From positions 4,588,001 through 4,652,000 of the forward strand of contig NZ_JACCFH010000001.1 of the NCBI RefSeq assembly GCF_013410775.1: a DNA stretch of 64,000 nt, given 5' to 3'. Within the stretch, counting starts at the first letter, position 1. Each line of letters begins with the position of its first letter. The position numbers and the translations under genes are program-made. The notes under the pieces were generated by a model, which saw only the letters and a list, made by a program, of their open reading frames with translations, had not been told where the DNA came from and searched no databases. The DNA comes from Sphaerotilus montanus. GTDB taxonomy: Bacteria > Pseudomonadota > Gammaproteobacteria > Burkholderiales > Burkholderiaceae_C. Shown here one piece after another: positions 8,514 through 16,469 of the stretch.

Positions 8514-9077
8514 ATGCTCCAGCAAAACACAGTAACAAAGAAGCAACTTCTCCAAGTCATCAGCGACCTAGAAGCAACTCCGGCAGATAGAGTACGCATT
8601 CTTGGAGACGTAGGAATTACTTCGCTTGGAATCGGGCTCGGTGCCGCAGCAGCAGGAACTGCTGCAACTCTAGCTGGAGTCACCGCGATTCCATTGGTCA
8701 CGACTGCAGCATCATGGCTGGGCGTAACTGCTGTGGCAGCTACGCCGGTAGGCTGGATTATCGGCGCAGCACTGGCTGGCGGCGCACTGACATACTATGT
8801 ATCTCGCTTGATTCGTGACGGCAGTCTATCCGAGGGCAGGAAGCGAGAACTGCTACAAACATACAAGGAGCGACTTCAAGAAGTACAGAGGCGGGAGCAA
8901 GCACAGGAAGTCACCTCATCAGACAGAAATACATTCATCACATCCCTGCGCGAGATGATAGAGAAGGATGCAATTCCCCCGAAAAAGGCCTTTCAGCTCA
9001 TTGAAGCGGTGGAACGAGGAGCTATGCCGCTTTCGCAGGCATATAGCCTGATCGCAGCCATTCTTCAAGAGAATTAA
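8514..9077 (+). CDS. Gly/Ala-rich two-helix membrane protein with C-terminal helical domain, unknown function (AT-rich island)
   Basis: It has 187 residues. A short N-terminal helical part (LLQVISDLEATPADRVRILG) precedes a long Gly/Ala-rich membrane region at about residues 30-95, with GIGLGAAAAGTAATLAGV and TPVGWIIGAALAGGALTYYV. The remainder is charged and helical and ends with KAFQLIEAVERGAMPLSQAY, which resembles a small all-helical domain. Similar Gly-rich sequences with a TPVGW motif occur in uncharacterised bacterial proteins as far as I recall; no function is established. It lies 108 bases after the previous gene on the same strand and shares its AT-rich composition. Confidence 0.65.
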   Translation: MLQQNTVTKKQLLQVISDLEATPADRVRILGDVGITSLGIGLGAAAAGTAATLAGVTAIPLVTTAASWLGVTAVAATPVGWIIGAALAGGALTYYVSRLIRDGSLSEGRKRELLQTYKERLQEVQRREQAQEVTSSDRNTFITSLREMIEKDAIPPKKAFQLIEAVERGAMPLSQAYSLIAAILQEN

Positions 9078-9101
9078 AACCGCCCAGCCTTTTTCAAATA
9101 T

Positions 9102-10085
9102 CTACCCCCCCTTGTTCAACCCCAACCTCTCCACCGCCCTCTTCTCCGCCGCAAAACTCTCCTTGAGACTGCGCCCATAGTCCTCGGCATCGAGATACAC
9201 CAGCTCCTGGTCGTATTTCGCCAGCTCGGCAATGTGCGCCGGATCATTCATCGCGGCCTTGAACGCGTCGTGCAGCACGGCGACCACCGCGGGCGGCATG
9301 CCCCGCGGTCCGACCAGCCCATACGGTGATGTGGCCACGATGCCCAGGCCCAGCTCCTTCAGCGTCGGCACCGTCGGCCAGCGCTTCGTGCGGTGTTCGC
9401 CGAACGTCACCAGCAGCCGCAGCTTGCCGGAGTCGACGAATGGCGCGAACCCGTTGGAGTTGATGCCCACCATCACCTGTCCCGACGACACCGCCAGCAT
9501 CTGCTCGGACGTGCCCTTGTACGGCACATGCACGTACGCCAGCCCGCGCTTGGCGAACAGCTCGTCGAACACCACGTGCGGCGTCGTGCCCACCCCGTTG
9601 GTCGACACCGTCAGCTCGCCCGGATGCGCCTTCGCCCACGCGAACACATCGTCCAGCGTCTTCAGCGCACTGCCACCCGGCACCACCACCCCGAACGTCA
9701 CCCCGGAAATCTGAATGATCGGCGTCGTGTCCCGGATCGGATCCCACAGCACCTTCTGGATGTGCGGCGCCCGCAGCGCGGGCTGCGGCAGTTGCGCGAT
9801 CGTGTAGCCGTCCGGCGCAGCCTGTTGCAGGACCGGCATGGCCAGCGTCCCGCCCGCCCCCGCCCGGTTCTCGACCAGCACCCGCTGCCCGAGCTGCCGC
9901 CCCGCCAGCTCCGCCAGCAACCGCATCGTCAGATCCGTCGCCCCACCCGCCGGCCACGGTACCCACAGCGTGATCGGCCGGACCGGAAAACGCTCGCCCG
10001 GCTGGGCCATCAGCCGGGCACTCGCCGGCCCGAACGCCGCAGCGCTCAAGGCCCCCAGCACCTGCCGGCGGCTCATCATTCCCAT
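9102..10085 (-). CDS. Bug-type (tripartite tricarboxylate transporter) substrate-binding protein
   Basis: Periplasmic receptor of the TctC/Bug family that binds carboxylates. A Tat-like signal (SRRQVLGALSAAAFG) starts the protein. The mature part has FPVRPITLWVPWPAGGATD and VENRAGAGGTLA, then VHVPYKGTSEQMLAVSSGQV, all family hallmarks. The start ATG 10085 has GGAG nine bases upstream; ATG 10079 overlaps the preceding stop (ATGA) and is an alternative. It is the last gene of the long operon starting at the pqqB-like gene. No TctA/TctB neighbours are here; a TctA/TctB pair without a receptor lies at 37.7-39.7 kb. Confidence 0.9.
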   Translation of the reverse strand: MGMMSRRQVLGALSAAAFGPASARLMAQPGERFPVRPITLWVPWPAGGATDLTMRLLAELAGRQLGQRVLVENRAGAGGTLAMPVLQQAAPDGYTIAQLPQPALRAPHIQKVLWDPIRDTTPIIQISGVTFGVVVPGGSALKTLDDVFAWAKAHPGELTVSTNGVGTTPHVVFDELFAKRGLAYVHVPYKGTSEQMLAVSSGQVMVGINSNGFAPFVDSGKLRLLVTFGEHRTKRWPTVPTLKELGLGIVATSPYGLVGPRGMPPAVVAVLHDAFKAAMNDPAHIAELAKYDQELVYLDAEDYGRSLKESFAAEKRAVERLGLNKGG

Positions 10086-10798
10086 GACATCAACTCCATT
10101 TTCATCACGCCACCCAGCAGAAAGGTCGAATTGGCCGGCTCGCTGCGCTCCACGCGCACGAGGCCGACGCCTGGGCAGTACCACTCCAGCGTGGTCAGCG
10201 GCATGTCCCGCCAACCCTGCACCGGGTCGGAAAACAGTTTCAGCTTCGCCTCGCCCTGGACCTTGACGCAGCCATCGAAGCGGCCGGCCGGTGTCTCGAC
10301 CTGCTGGTTCAGCGCCACGATCGTGTAGACCATCGGCACCGACGGGTGACTGTGCCGGATCTCGGGCGGGAAATCATTGCGCCGGCGCAGCAGGTAGGTG
10401 GTCGTCGAGGCCGACCAGTTCGTGCCCACCGCGATCGGCGCCTTGAGCACGTAGCGTGGCTGCGGATCAGGCTTGGGCGCTTCCTCCAGATCGCTCTTGC
10501 TCGCGACGCGGTAGACGCCCGTGTCGTCAGCGCGCAGCCAGTAGTCGATGCCCGAGTCGCTGCGCCGCCGCCACGCACGGCCCGAGTCGAGCGCGCTGTC
10601 GCGGCCTTCGTTGCGCAGGACGACCGCCTCGCGCTCGCTGGTGTTGTTTTCCCACTCGCTGGTGAGGCGGTAGGTCCAGGTGCGGCCCTGGTCGAGCGGA
10701 AACAGCGACGCACCAGGCGGCTCGCTGCACGCGGCCAGCAGCAGCCCCAGCAGCACCGGCAGCCCCAGGGGACGGACAAGCAAGGCAGCACGCACCAC
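10076..10798 (-). CDS. Putative lipoprotein, unknown function
   Basis: It has 240 residues with a lipobox LLAAC at about residues 20-24. The mature part starts with SLFPLDQGRTWTYRL, typical of beta-rich periplasmic proteins. Near the C terminus it has VETPAGRFDGCVKV and LEWYCPGVGLVRVERSE. The same layout (PAG-[RT]-F then W-x-P-x-[GL]-GLxxVxR) is found in the lipoprotein at 35276-35926, so the two probably share a fold. It is one base from the upstream gene and overlaps the downstream Bug gene. Role in the operon unknown. Confidence 0.75.
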   Translation of the reverse strand: MVRAALLVRPLGLPVLLGLLLAACSEPPGASLFPLDQGRTWTYRLTSEWENNTSEREAVVLRNEGRDSALDSGRAWRRRSDSGIDYWLRADDTGVYRVASKSDLEEAPKPDPQPRYVLKAPIAVGTNWSASTTTYLLRRRNDFPPEIRHSHPSVPMVYTIVALNQQVETPAGRFDGCVKVQGEAKLKLFSDPVQGWRDMPLTTLEWYCPGVGLVRVERSEPANSTFLLGGVMKMELMSWE

Positions 10799-10799
10799 G

Positions 10800-11300
10800 T
10801 CACTTCTCCGGCAACTGCGGCGCAGGCAGATCGCGGATCTTGACGTTCTGCTCGTCCGACCCCGGCCGCAGCCAGCTCAGGCCCTTCGGCCCGCGCTTCG
10901 GTTCGGCCGAGCCCATCTGCGTGACGCCCTGGCGCACCTTCTTCATGCCCTCGGCGAGCAGCGCGTGCAGATCCTTGGCATACGGCAGCTTGTAGGCGCG
11001 CGGCTGCGGCGCGGGCTTGCCGTTCTCGATCGCGTTGACCCAGACATACAGCGCGCCCTCCTTGCCCTTGCTCGGCTCCTCGATCACCGCGGCCAGCAGG
11101 ACAAACTTTTCCGGCAGCGCATGCCGGCTCGGCCAGCCCCAGACGTCCTCCAGCGCGGTGTCGCTCCAGAAATACAGCCCCGTCACCAGCGCCACCAGCC
11201 CCGCCTTGGCCCACACCGGCCAGCGCGACGCCACCAGCGCCAGCCCCAGCACGAACAGCACGGCGACAAACGCCCACAGCACCGCATCGGTCGATGTCAC
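10800..11300 (-). CDS. Hypothetical membrane protein
   Basis: It has 166 residues. Two hydrophobic segments (about 7-24 and 31-45) are followed by a mostly soluble domain with KFVLLAAVIEEPSKGKEGA and YVWVNAIENGKPAPQPRAYK. The C-terminal half looks periplasmic or cytoplasmic with Lys/Pro. No family was recognised. It sits between the ExbD-like gene (24 bases away) and the lipoprotein gene (1 base away) in one operon, so it probably belongs to the same machine. Confidence 0.75.
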   Translation of the reverse strand: MTSTDAVLWAFVAVLFVLGLALVASRWPVWAKAGLVALVTGLYFWSDTALEDVWGWPSRHALPEKFVLLAAVIEEPSKGKEGALYVWVNAIENGKPAPQPRAYKLPYAKDLHALLAEGMKKVRQGVTQMGSAEPKRGPKGLSWLRPGSDEQNVKIRDLPAPQLPEK

Positions 11301-11324
11301 AGCATGTCCCTCATCATCATCACG

Positions 11325-11927
11325 TCAGATCCTTTCCACCAGCGTCTTGGCCAGCGTGTTGACCGCTTCGACCTTCCCGTCGCGGTTCACCGTGAAGCGC
11401 ACCGCCGTCACCTCGTCGCCCTTGCGCGCCACGTTCACGGTGCCGTAGAACACCACCTCGGCGCGCGGGTTGACCTTCACCACCGAGACATTCACGGGCA
11501 CCGGTTCGCCGTTCTTGCTCTCGTAATAGAAGACATTGACGGTGTATTCGCCCGGCGAGAACCCGCGCACCGTCACGACCTCCTGGTTCAGCGGGTTGAC
11601 GATCTGCTGGCCGTTCACCACCAGCGTGTCGTTGGCGAGGCCCCGGTCATCGCGGTCGAGGTGCATCATCCCGCCCTCGCGCTGGCGGAACCAGACGAGG
11701 TTGCGGCCCGGGTCCTGGACCCAGGTGTCGATGTCGTTCGGGTTCATGTCCGGCCAGGTCACGGTGACGATGAACTCGGCCTTGGCATCGATCACGCCGG
11801 TCTTGGCCTTCGGGTTCATCGCCACGATCGCGATGGCGAACAGCATGACGAAGATCAGCAGCGTGTTGAACAGCAGGTCGCTGAACGGGTCGATCTCGTC
11901 GGAGCGGCGCGGGCGCAGGACCGCCAT
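11325..11927 (-). CDS. ExbD/TolR-like membrane protein with periplasmic domain
   Basis: It has 200 residues with a single N-terminal transmembrane helix (residues about 17-37). The start DEIDPFSDLLFNTLLIFVML places an acidic residue at the head of the helix as ExbD/TolR proteins do. The periplasmic domain (about 45-200) is unusual in content: ADLKAKAEF-like strands, PDMNPNDIDTWVQDPGRN and FSPGEYTVNVFYYESKNGE suggest a beta-sandwich. The ATG at 11927 shares its A with the stop of the ExbB-like gene (TGATG), so translation is coupled. Assignment as ExbD partner rests on topology and pairing; the periplasmic part is not typical. Confidence 0.7.
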   Translation of the reverse strand: MAVLRPRRSDEIDPFSDLLFNTLLIFVMLFAIAIVAMNPKAKTGVIDAKAEFIVTVTWPDMNPNDIDTWVQDPGRNLVWFRQREGGMMHLDRDDRGLANDTLVVNGQQIVNPLNQEVVTVRGFSPGEYTVNVFYYESKNGEPVPVNVSVVKVNPRAEVVFYGTVNVARKGDEVTAVRFTVNRDGKVEAVNTLAKTLVERI

Positions 11928-12604
11928 CAGCGCGCACCGTCGGCCAGGATGTCCGCCGCCAGCCGGTCCGCCAGCCGGTCCAGCAGCAGCAGCTGCAAGC
12001 CCAGCCACAGGTTGGCGATCAGCCCGACCAGCGTGGTGTAGAGGGCGATCGCCATGCCGCCGGTCATCTGCTGCAGCAGCTGCTGGACTTCCGCCAGCTC
12101 GAAGCTCTGCGACTTGCCGAGCTGCGAGGACATCAGGATGAAGCCGACCACGGTGCCGAGCAGGCCGAGCTTGATCGTGGCCGCCGTGAACCACCACGCG
12201 GTCTCGTGCGGGCCATGGGTGCGCTCGGCGAGCAGCGCGCTGGCCTCGCCCTGCTGGTGCGCCAGGTCCGCCAGGTAGGCCGAGCGCCAGCGGCTGCCCC
12301 CCGGCTGCGCCTCCTGCTGCAGACGCCACGCACGCACGCCGCACCACCCGGTGACGACGGCCGCCAGCAGCGCGATCACCACGCTGATGCCACTCGGATC
12401 CCCGTCGACCAGCGCCCGCCACCAGCCGTGGCGCTGCATCCACCACGCGGTGAACAGCGCCACCCCGGCCAGCAGCGCCCAGCCCCAGAACAGCCGCTGC
12501 GACAGCGCCGCGATGTCGGCCCGACCCACCGCCGCCGCGCCGAATTCGACGGGCAGCCCGGCCTCGACACGGCCCTGTTCCCGCAGGCGTTGCCAGAGTT
12601 TCAT
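11927..12604 (-). CDS. MotA/TolQ/ExbB-family proton channel protein
   Basis: It has 225 residues with about four hydrophobic segments. The C-terminal half has the family signature: GLLGTVVGFILMSSQLG, then GGMAIALYTTLVGLIANLWL. Such proteins form a proton channel that lets a partner (ExbD/TolR/MotB) use the proton motive force. The N-terminal half with two tryptophan-rich helices is not typical of ExbB. The start ATG 12604 is preceded by GGAGG; GTG 12607 is also possible. It follows the ABC permease gene by five bases and overlaps the ExbD-like gene. Confidence 0.82.
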   Translation of the reverse strand: MKLWQRLREQGRVEAGLPVEFGAAAVGRADIAALSQRLFWGWALLAGVALFTAWWMQRHGWWRALVDGDPSGISVVIALLAAVVTGWCGVRAWRLQQEAQPGGSRWRSAYLADLAHQQGEASALLAERTHGPHETAWWFTAATIKLGLLGTVVGFILMSSQLGKSQSFELAEVQQLLQQMTGGMAIALYTTLVGLIANLWLGLQLLLLDRLADRLAADILADGAR

Positions 12605-12609
12605 CACCG

Positions 12610-13452
12610 TCAGCCTCCGCCGCCGCCAGGAGGCCCGCCGCCGCCCCGCTTGGTCAGCGCACCGAACCCGCGCTGCGGGTCATACCCCCAGCTGGCCAGC
12701 CCGAAACACAGCGCCAGCGTGCCGAGCACGATCCACGGCGACAGGCCCGGATCCTTGTCGTACATCGCGTAGCGCATCCACTCGACCGCGTGCGTGAACG
12801 GGTTGAACCGCGCGATCTGGTACACCCACGCCGCCCCGGACTCCTCCAGCTTCCACAGCGGGTAGAGCGCGGTGGACATGAAGTACATCGGGAAGATCAC
12901 GAAGTTCATCGTGCCGGCGAAGTTCTCCAGCTGCTTGATGTGCACGCTCAGCAGCAGGCCGAGCGCGCCCAGCATCAGCGCGCTGCACACCGCGGCGAGC
13001 AGCACGTGCGGCGTCTGCGGCCCGATCAGCGGCAGCTCCGTCCCGAGCAGCCACGCGATCACGACGAACGCCAGCGCCTGCGCCAGCGACAGCACGGCCG
13101 TCGCGGTGAGCTTCGAGAACAGGATCCACGGTCGCGGCAACGGCGCCGTCAGCAGCAGCCGCATCAGCCCCATCTCGCGGTCGTAGACCATCGCCAGGCT
13201 CGACTGCATGCCGTTGAACAGCAGCACCATGCCGACCAGCCCCGGCGCGATGTACACGTCATACGGGATGTAGGTGTCATACGGCTCGGCGATCGCCATG
13301 CCAAACACGTTGCGAAAACCCGCCGCGAACACCGCCAGCCACAGCAGCGGCCGCACCAGCGCCGACACCAGCCGGCCGGTCTGGCGCGCGAACTTGGCGA
13401 TCTCGCGCCAGACGATGGCGCGCATCGCCTGCAGGGCGTGGCCGAGGTTCAT
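12610..13452 (-). CDS. ABC transporter permease of a quinoprotein alcohol dehydrogenase system
   Basis: ABC-2 type integral membrane permease of 280 residues with about six transmembrane helices. It matches in kind the permease found with PQQ-dependent alcohol dehydrogenase genes (related to pedA1-type genes of Pseudomonas). Visible features are IAPGLVGMVLLFNGMQSSLA, YDREMGLMRLLLTAPLPRP and FPMYFMSTALYPLW. The C terminus ends in a Gly-rich tail (GGGGPPGGGGG). Its ATG overlaps the stop of the binding-protein gene (ATGA). With the ATPase at 15612-16328 it should form an exporter or importer whose substrate is not known. Confidence 0.88.
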   Translation of the reverse strand: MNLGHALQAMRAIVWREIAKFARQTGRLVSALVRPLLWLAVFAAGFRNVFGMAIAEPYDTYIPYDVYIAPGLVGMVLLFNGMQSSLAMVYDREMGLMRLLLTAPLPRPWILFSKLTATAVLSLAQALAFVVIAWLLGTELPLIGPQTPHVLLAAVCSALMLGALGLLLSVHIKQLENFAGTMNFVIFPMYFMSTALYPLWKLEESGAAWVYQIARFNPFTHAVEWMRYAMYDKDPGLSPWIVLGTLALCFGLASWGYDPQRGFGALTKRGGGGPPGGGGG

Positions 13453-14609
13453 GGGCGGGCCACCTTGCAGAGCTTCTCCGGGGCATCGACGCCAAGGGTG
13501 TCGAGGTTGTTCTTCGGGTGCAGCACGCCTTCGACCGGGGCCATCGCGACCACGCCCTGCCCGTCGGTCAGCAGCATCGGCTGGCGCAACTGGCCATCCC
13601 AGGGGCGGAAGCCCATCGGCGTGCCCTTGGAGCCATCGAATTCGAGTTGATTCAGCGCCTTGGCGAAGGCAGCCACCGGGCCCTTGGGGGCTTCCGTGGC
13701 CGCGGCGACGATCGCCTTGCCCGCCATCCAGGCAGCCCAGTCGTGTGCCGTCATCGGACGGCCGGTGGTCTTGGCGAAGCGGCGCGAGACCTGCGGCGCG
13801 CCGAAGCGCTCGAACTGCGCCGACCACGCCAGCGCCGTCAGCCCGGCATCACCCACGACCGGGCGAGGCAGGCTGGTCCGGTACGGCAGCGTGCGCGCGA
13901 ACTCGCCGTCGCTGTCCACCACCCAGACCACGTCGTAGGTCGCGTTGCCGGTCAGCAGCTTCAGGTTCGCCATGTCGCGCTCGCGCGGATCGGCCGAGAG
14001 CTTGAACGGCTTGGCGGCCACGAGCTTGAGGCCGTAGCGCTTGATCGACGCCTGCACGGTGGCGCTGCGCTGGGCGTCGGCGGGCGCCGGGCCGCTCAGC
14101 AGCAGCACCTGGCTCCAGCGCGCCGCCGCCAGCGTCTGCGCCAGCGCGTCGGTGCGCATGCGCTCGCTGGGCAGCAGGTGCAGCAGGCGCGGCCGGCAGT
14201 CCTGCTCGCGCAGGCGGTCGCTCGCGTCGCCCAGGTTCATCACCGGCAGCTTGACCGCGTCCGCCGCCGCCAGCGTCCATTCGGCCGGCAAGTCGGTCAG
14301 CACGACCGCGGCGCCGCCCTTCTCCGCTTTCTGCGCAGCGTCCTTGGCGGCGGCGGCATTCGCCACCGGCACGGTGTCCAGCGTCAGCACGGCGCCCGCG
14401 GCCTCCAGCTCGAACTTCGCTTCCTTCAGCGCGACCTGCAGCCCATCCGCGGCGGGGCCGCCAGGATGGCCAAGGTAGGCACGTTCGGTGCGGCTGCGCT
14501 CCAGGCGGACATCGTCGGCGGGGACGAGCAGGGTCAGCTTGAAGGTGGCAGCCTGGGCGGTCGCCACGCCCGCGCACGCCAGCCATGCGGCAACGTGCAG
14601 GCGCTTCAT
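13449..14609 (-). CDS. Periplasmic substrate-binding protein of the quinoprotein-associated ABC transporter
   Basis: It has 386 residues with an N-terminal signal peptide (MKRLHVAAWLACAGVATAQA). It has the branched-chain-amino-acid-type binding fold, as in the binding protein family linked to PQQ-dependent alcohol dehydrogenases. Stretches such as GGAAVVLTDLPAEW, RLLHLLPSERMRTDAL, DVVWVVDSDGEFART and MTAHDWAAWMAGKAI fit that family. Its stop and start overlap both neighbours by four bases (ATGA), showing a tight operon. Ligand unknown. Confidence 0.87.
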   Translation of the reverse strand: MKRLHVAAWLACAGVATAQAATFKLTLLVPADDVRLERSRTERAYLGHPGGPAADGLQVALKEAKFELEAAGAVLTLDTVPVANAAAAKDAAQKAEKGGAAVVLTDLPAEWTLAAADAVKLPVMNLGDASDRLREQDCRPRLLHLLPSERMRTDALAQTLAAARWSQVLLLSGPAPADAQRSATVQASIKRYGLKLVAAKPFKLSADPRERDMANLKLLTGNATYDVVWVVDSDGEFARTLPYRTSLPRPVVGDAGLTALAWSAQFERFGAPQVSRRFAKTTGRPMTAHDWAAWMAGKAIVAAATEAPKGPVAAFAKALNQLEFDGSKGTPMGFRPWDGQLRQPMLLTDGQGVVAMAPVEGVLHPKNNLDTLGVDAPEKLCKVARP

Positions 14610-15583
14610 TCGACGATCACCGCGCCATACGGCACGCGCCCCACCGGCAGGCTCTTGATCGACTTGGCACTCGCCACGTCCACCAGCGTCACGTCATCCG
14701 ACAGCCCGTTGACCACCAGCAACTGCTTCTCCGCCTTGTCCAGCGTCACGTTCCACGCCCGCTTGCCCACCAGCGCCAGCGCCGTCGTCTTGCGGGTCGC
14801 CACCTCCACGAACGCCACGTGGTTCGCCCGGCCCAGCGCCACGAACGCCTGCTTGCCGTCCTTCGTCATCGTGATGCCCACCGGCGTGATGTCCGTGGCC
14901 CGCGCGCCCTTCACCTCGAACCTGATCGTGTCCGTCACCGACCAGTCCTTCGTCGAGACCACGCTGACGCTGGCCGACATCTCGTTGGTCACCCAGAGCT
15001 GGCTGCCGTCCGGCGTCAGGGCCAGCCGGCGCGGACGCTTGCCGACCTTGATGTTCTTGACCACCTTGCCGGTGGCCGCATCGACGACGTGGACCATGTT
15101 CGCCACCTCCGAGGTGACCCAGACCAGCTTGCCGTCGGGCGAGGCTTTCACGCCCTCGGGCTCCTTGCCGACCTCGACCGTGCGGGTGAACTTGCCGCTG
15201 GCGATGTCGAAGAAGCCTAAAGCGGCGTCGTCTTCCTGCGAGATGTAGAGCGTCTTGCCGTCGGGCGAGAGGTCAAACGCCTCGGGGTCTTCGCCGATCG
15301 CCAGCCGGCCGACCGACTTGCGCGTGGCCAGATCGATCACGTCGGCGGCGTTCGATTCGGCGCACGCCACCAGCAGCTTCTTGCCGTCCGGCGTGACCTG
15401 CACGTGGCGCGGGCGCTTGCAGGTCGCCACCGTGCCGGTGACCGCCTGCGTCTTCAGGTCGATCACCGTCAGCGTGTGGTCCTTCTCGCTCGACACGTAC
15501 GCGGTCTGCGCCTGCGCCAGCAGGGACATCGCCACCATGGCAGCGCCGCCCAGCAGGCTGCGCGCAAACACCAGCTTGTTCAT
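14606..15583 (-). CDS. PQQ-dependent catabolism-associated beta-propeller protein (YVTN repeats)
   Basis: Secreted protein of 325 residues with a signal peptide ending ALLAQAQ-like (MSLLAQAQTAYVSSE). About seven repeats follow, each with forms of VTPDGKKLLVA, LSPDGKTLYIS or ASPDGKLVWVT, the YVTN beta-propeller pattern. The family is known next to PQQ-dependent alcohol dehydrogenases; its biochemical role is not established. The start ATG 15583 has GGAG seven bases upstream; ATGs at 15598 and 15607 are alternatives. It is 28 bases after the ATPase gene. Confidence 0.9.
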   Translation of the reverse strand: MNKLVFARSLLGGAAMVAMSLLAQAQTAYVSSEKDHTLTVIDLKTQAVTGTVATCKRPRHVQVTPDGKKLLVACAESNAADVIDLATRKSVGRLAIGEDPEAFDLSPDGKTLYISQEDDAALGFFDIASGKFTRTVEVGKEPEGVKASPDGKLVWVTSEVANMVHVVDAATGKVVKNIKVGKRPRRLALTPDGSQLWVTNEMSASVSVVSTKDWSVTDTIRFEVKGARATDITPVGITMTKDGKQAFVALGRANHVAFVEVATRKTTALALVGKRAWNVTLDKAEKQLLVVNGLSDDVTLVDVASAKSIKSLPVGRVPYGAVIVE

Positions 15584-15611
15584 CTTCGTCTCCAGCATGT
15601 TGTGCATGTCG

Positions 15612-16328
15612 TCACCGGGCCGTGGCCCGGATGAAGGCTTCTTCGAGGCCGCCACCGCCCAGGGTGGCGGTCACGTCGGCCGGCGTGCCGTCGGCCAGCA
15701 GCCGGCCCTGGTGCAGCACGACCACGCGGTCCGCCGCCTCGGCTTCCTCGACCAGATGGGTGGCCCACAGCACCGTGCTCTGCCGCTCGGCGACATCGGC
15801 GCGGATGGCGGTCATCAGGTCGCGGCGCGACTTCGGATCGAGGCCGACGGTCGGCTCGTCCATCAGCACCACCTTCGGCCGGTGCAGCAGCGCCCGCACC
15901 AGCTCCACCTTGCGCCGGTTGCCACCAGACAGCTCGCGCACCGGGCGCGCCAGGTCCTGGTCGATGCCGAGCGCCACGCAGCCGGACCGGATGCGCTCGG
16001 TCGCCACCGCCCTCGGCAGGCCGTGCAGGTCGGCGTGGAAGCGCAGGTTGCGCTCGACCGAGAGGTCCAGATCAAGCGACATCTGCTGGAACACCACGCC
16101 GATGTCACGCAGTGCCCGCACCGCCGAGTGCCGCAGCGATTGCCCGGCCACCTCGACCTCGCCCGCGTCGGCGACGAACAGGCCGGTGAGCACCTGGAAC
16201 AGCGTGGACTTGCCGGCGCCGTTCGGGCCGAGCAGCGCGACAAACTGGCCGGCGGGCAGCGCCAGCGTCAGGCCGGCCAGGGCCGTGCGGTCGCCGTAGC
16301 GCTTGATCAGACCGTCTAGACGCAGCAT
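15612..16328 (-). CDS. ABC transporter ATP-binding protein of the quinoprotein alcohol dehydrogenase system
   Basis: It has 238 residues. Walker A is LLGPNGAGKSTLF, the Q-loop VFQQMSLD, the signature LSGGNRRKVELVRAL, and Walker B VVLMDEPTVGLDP followed by the His switch ATH. It is of the ABC-2 exporter type (DrrA/NodI-like) and pairs with the permease at 12610-13452. The ATG at 16328 starts MLRLDGLIKRYGD, a usual beginning. The 141-base gap to the upstream pqqB-like gene contains a short tandem repeat of CCGGAGATCAGA but no clear terminator, so one transcript is possible. Confidence 0.92.
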   Translation of the reverse strand: MLRLDGLIKRYGDRTALAGLTLALPAGQFVALLGPNGAGKSTLFQVLTGLFVADAGEVEVAGQSLRHSAVRALRDIGVVFQQMSLDLDLSVERNLRFHADLHGLPRAVATERIRSGCVALGIDQDLARPVRELSGGNRRKVELVRALLHRPKVVLMDEPTVGLDPKSRRDLMTAIRADVAERQSTVLWATHLVEEAEAADRVVVLHQGRLLADGTPADVTATLGGGGLEEAFIRATAR

Positions 16329-16469
16329 GGGACGTGGGGAGGTGTGGAAAGTGACACAGTCCGCGTTGTACAGGGCCCCGTGCATGGCGTCGTGCCCGGA
16401 CTTACACCGAGAAACACCGCGGGCGGGCTCCGATTGCTCCATCCGGAGACCGGAGATCAGACCCGGAGA

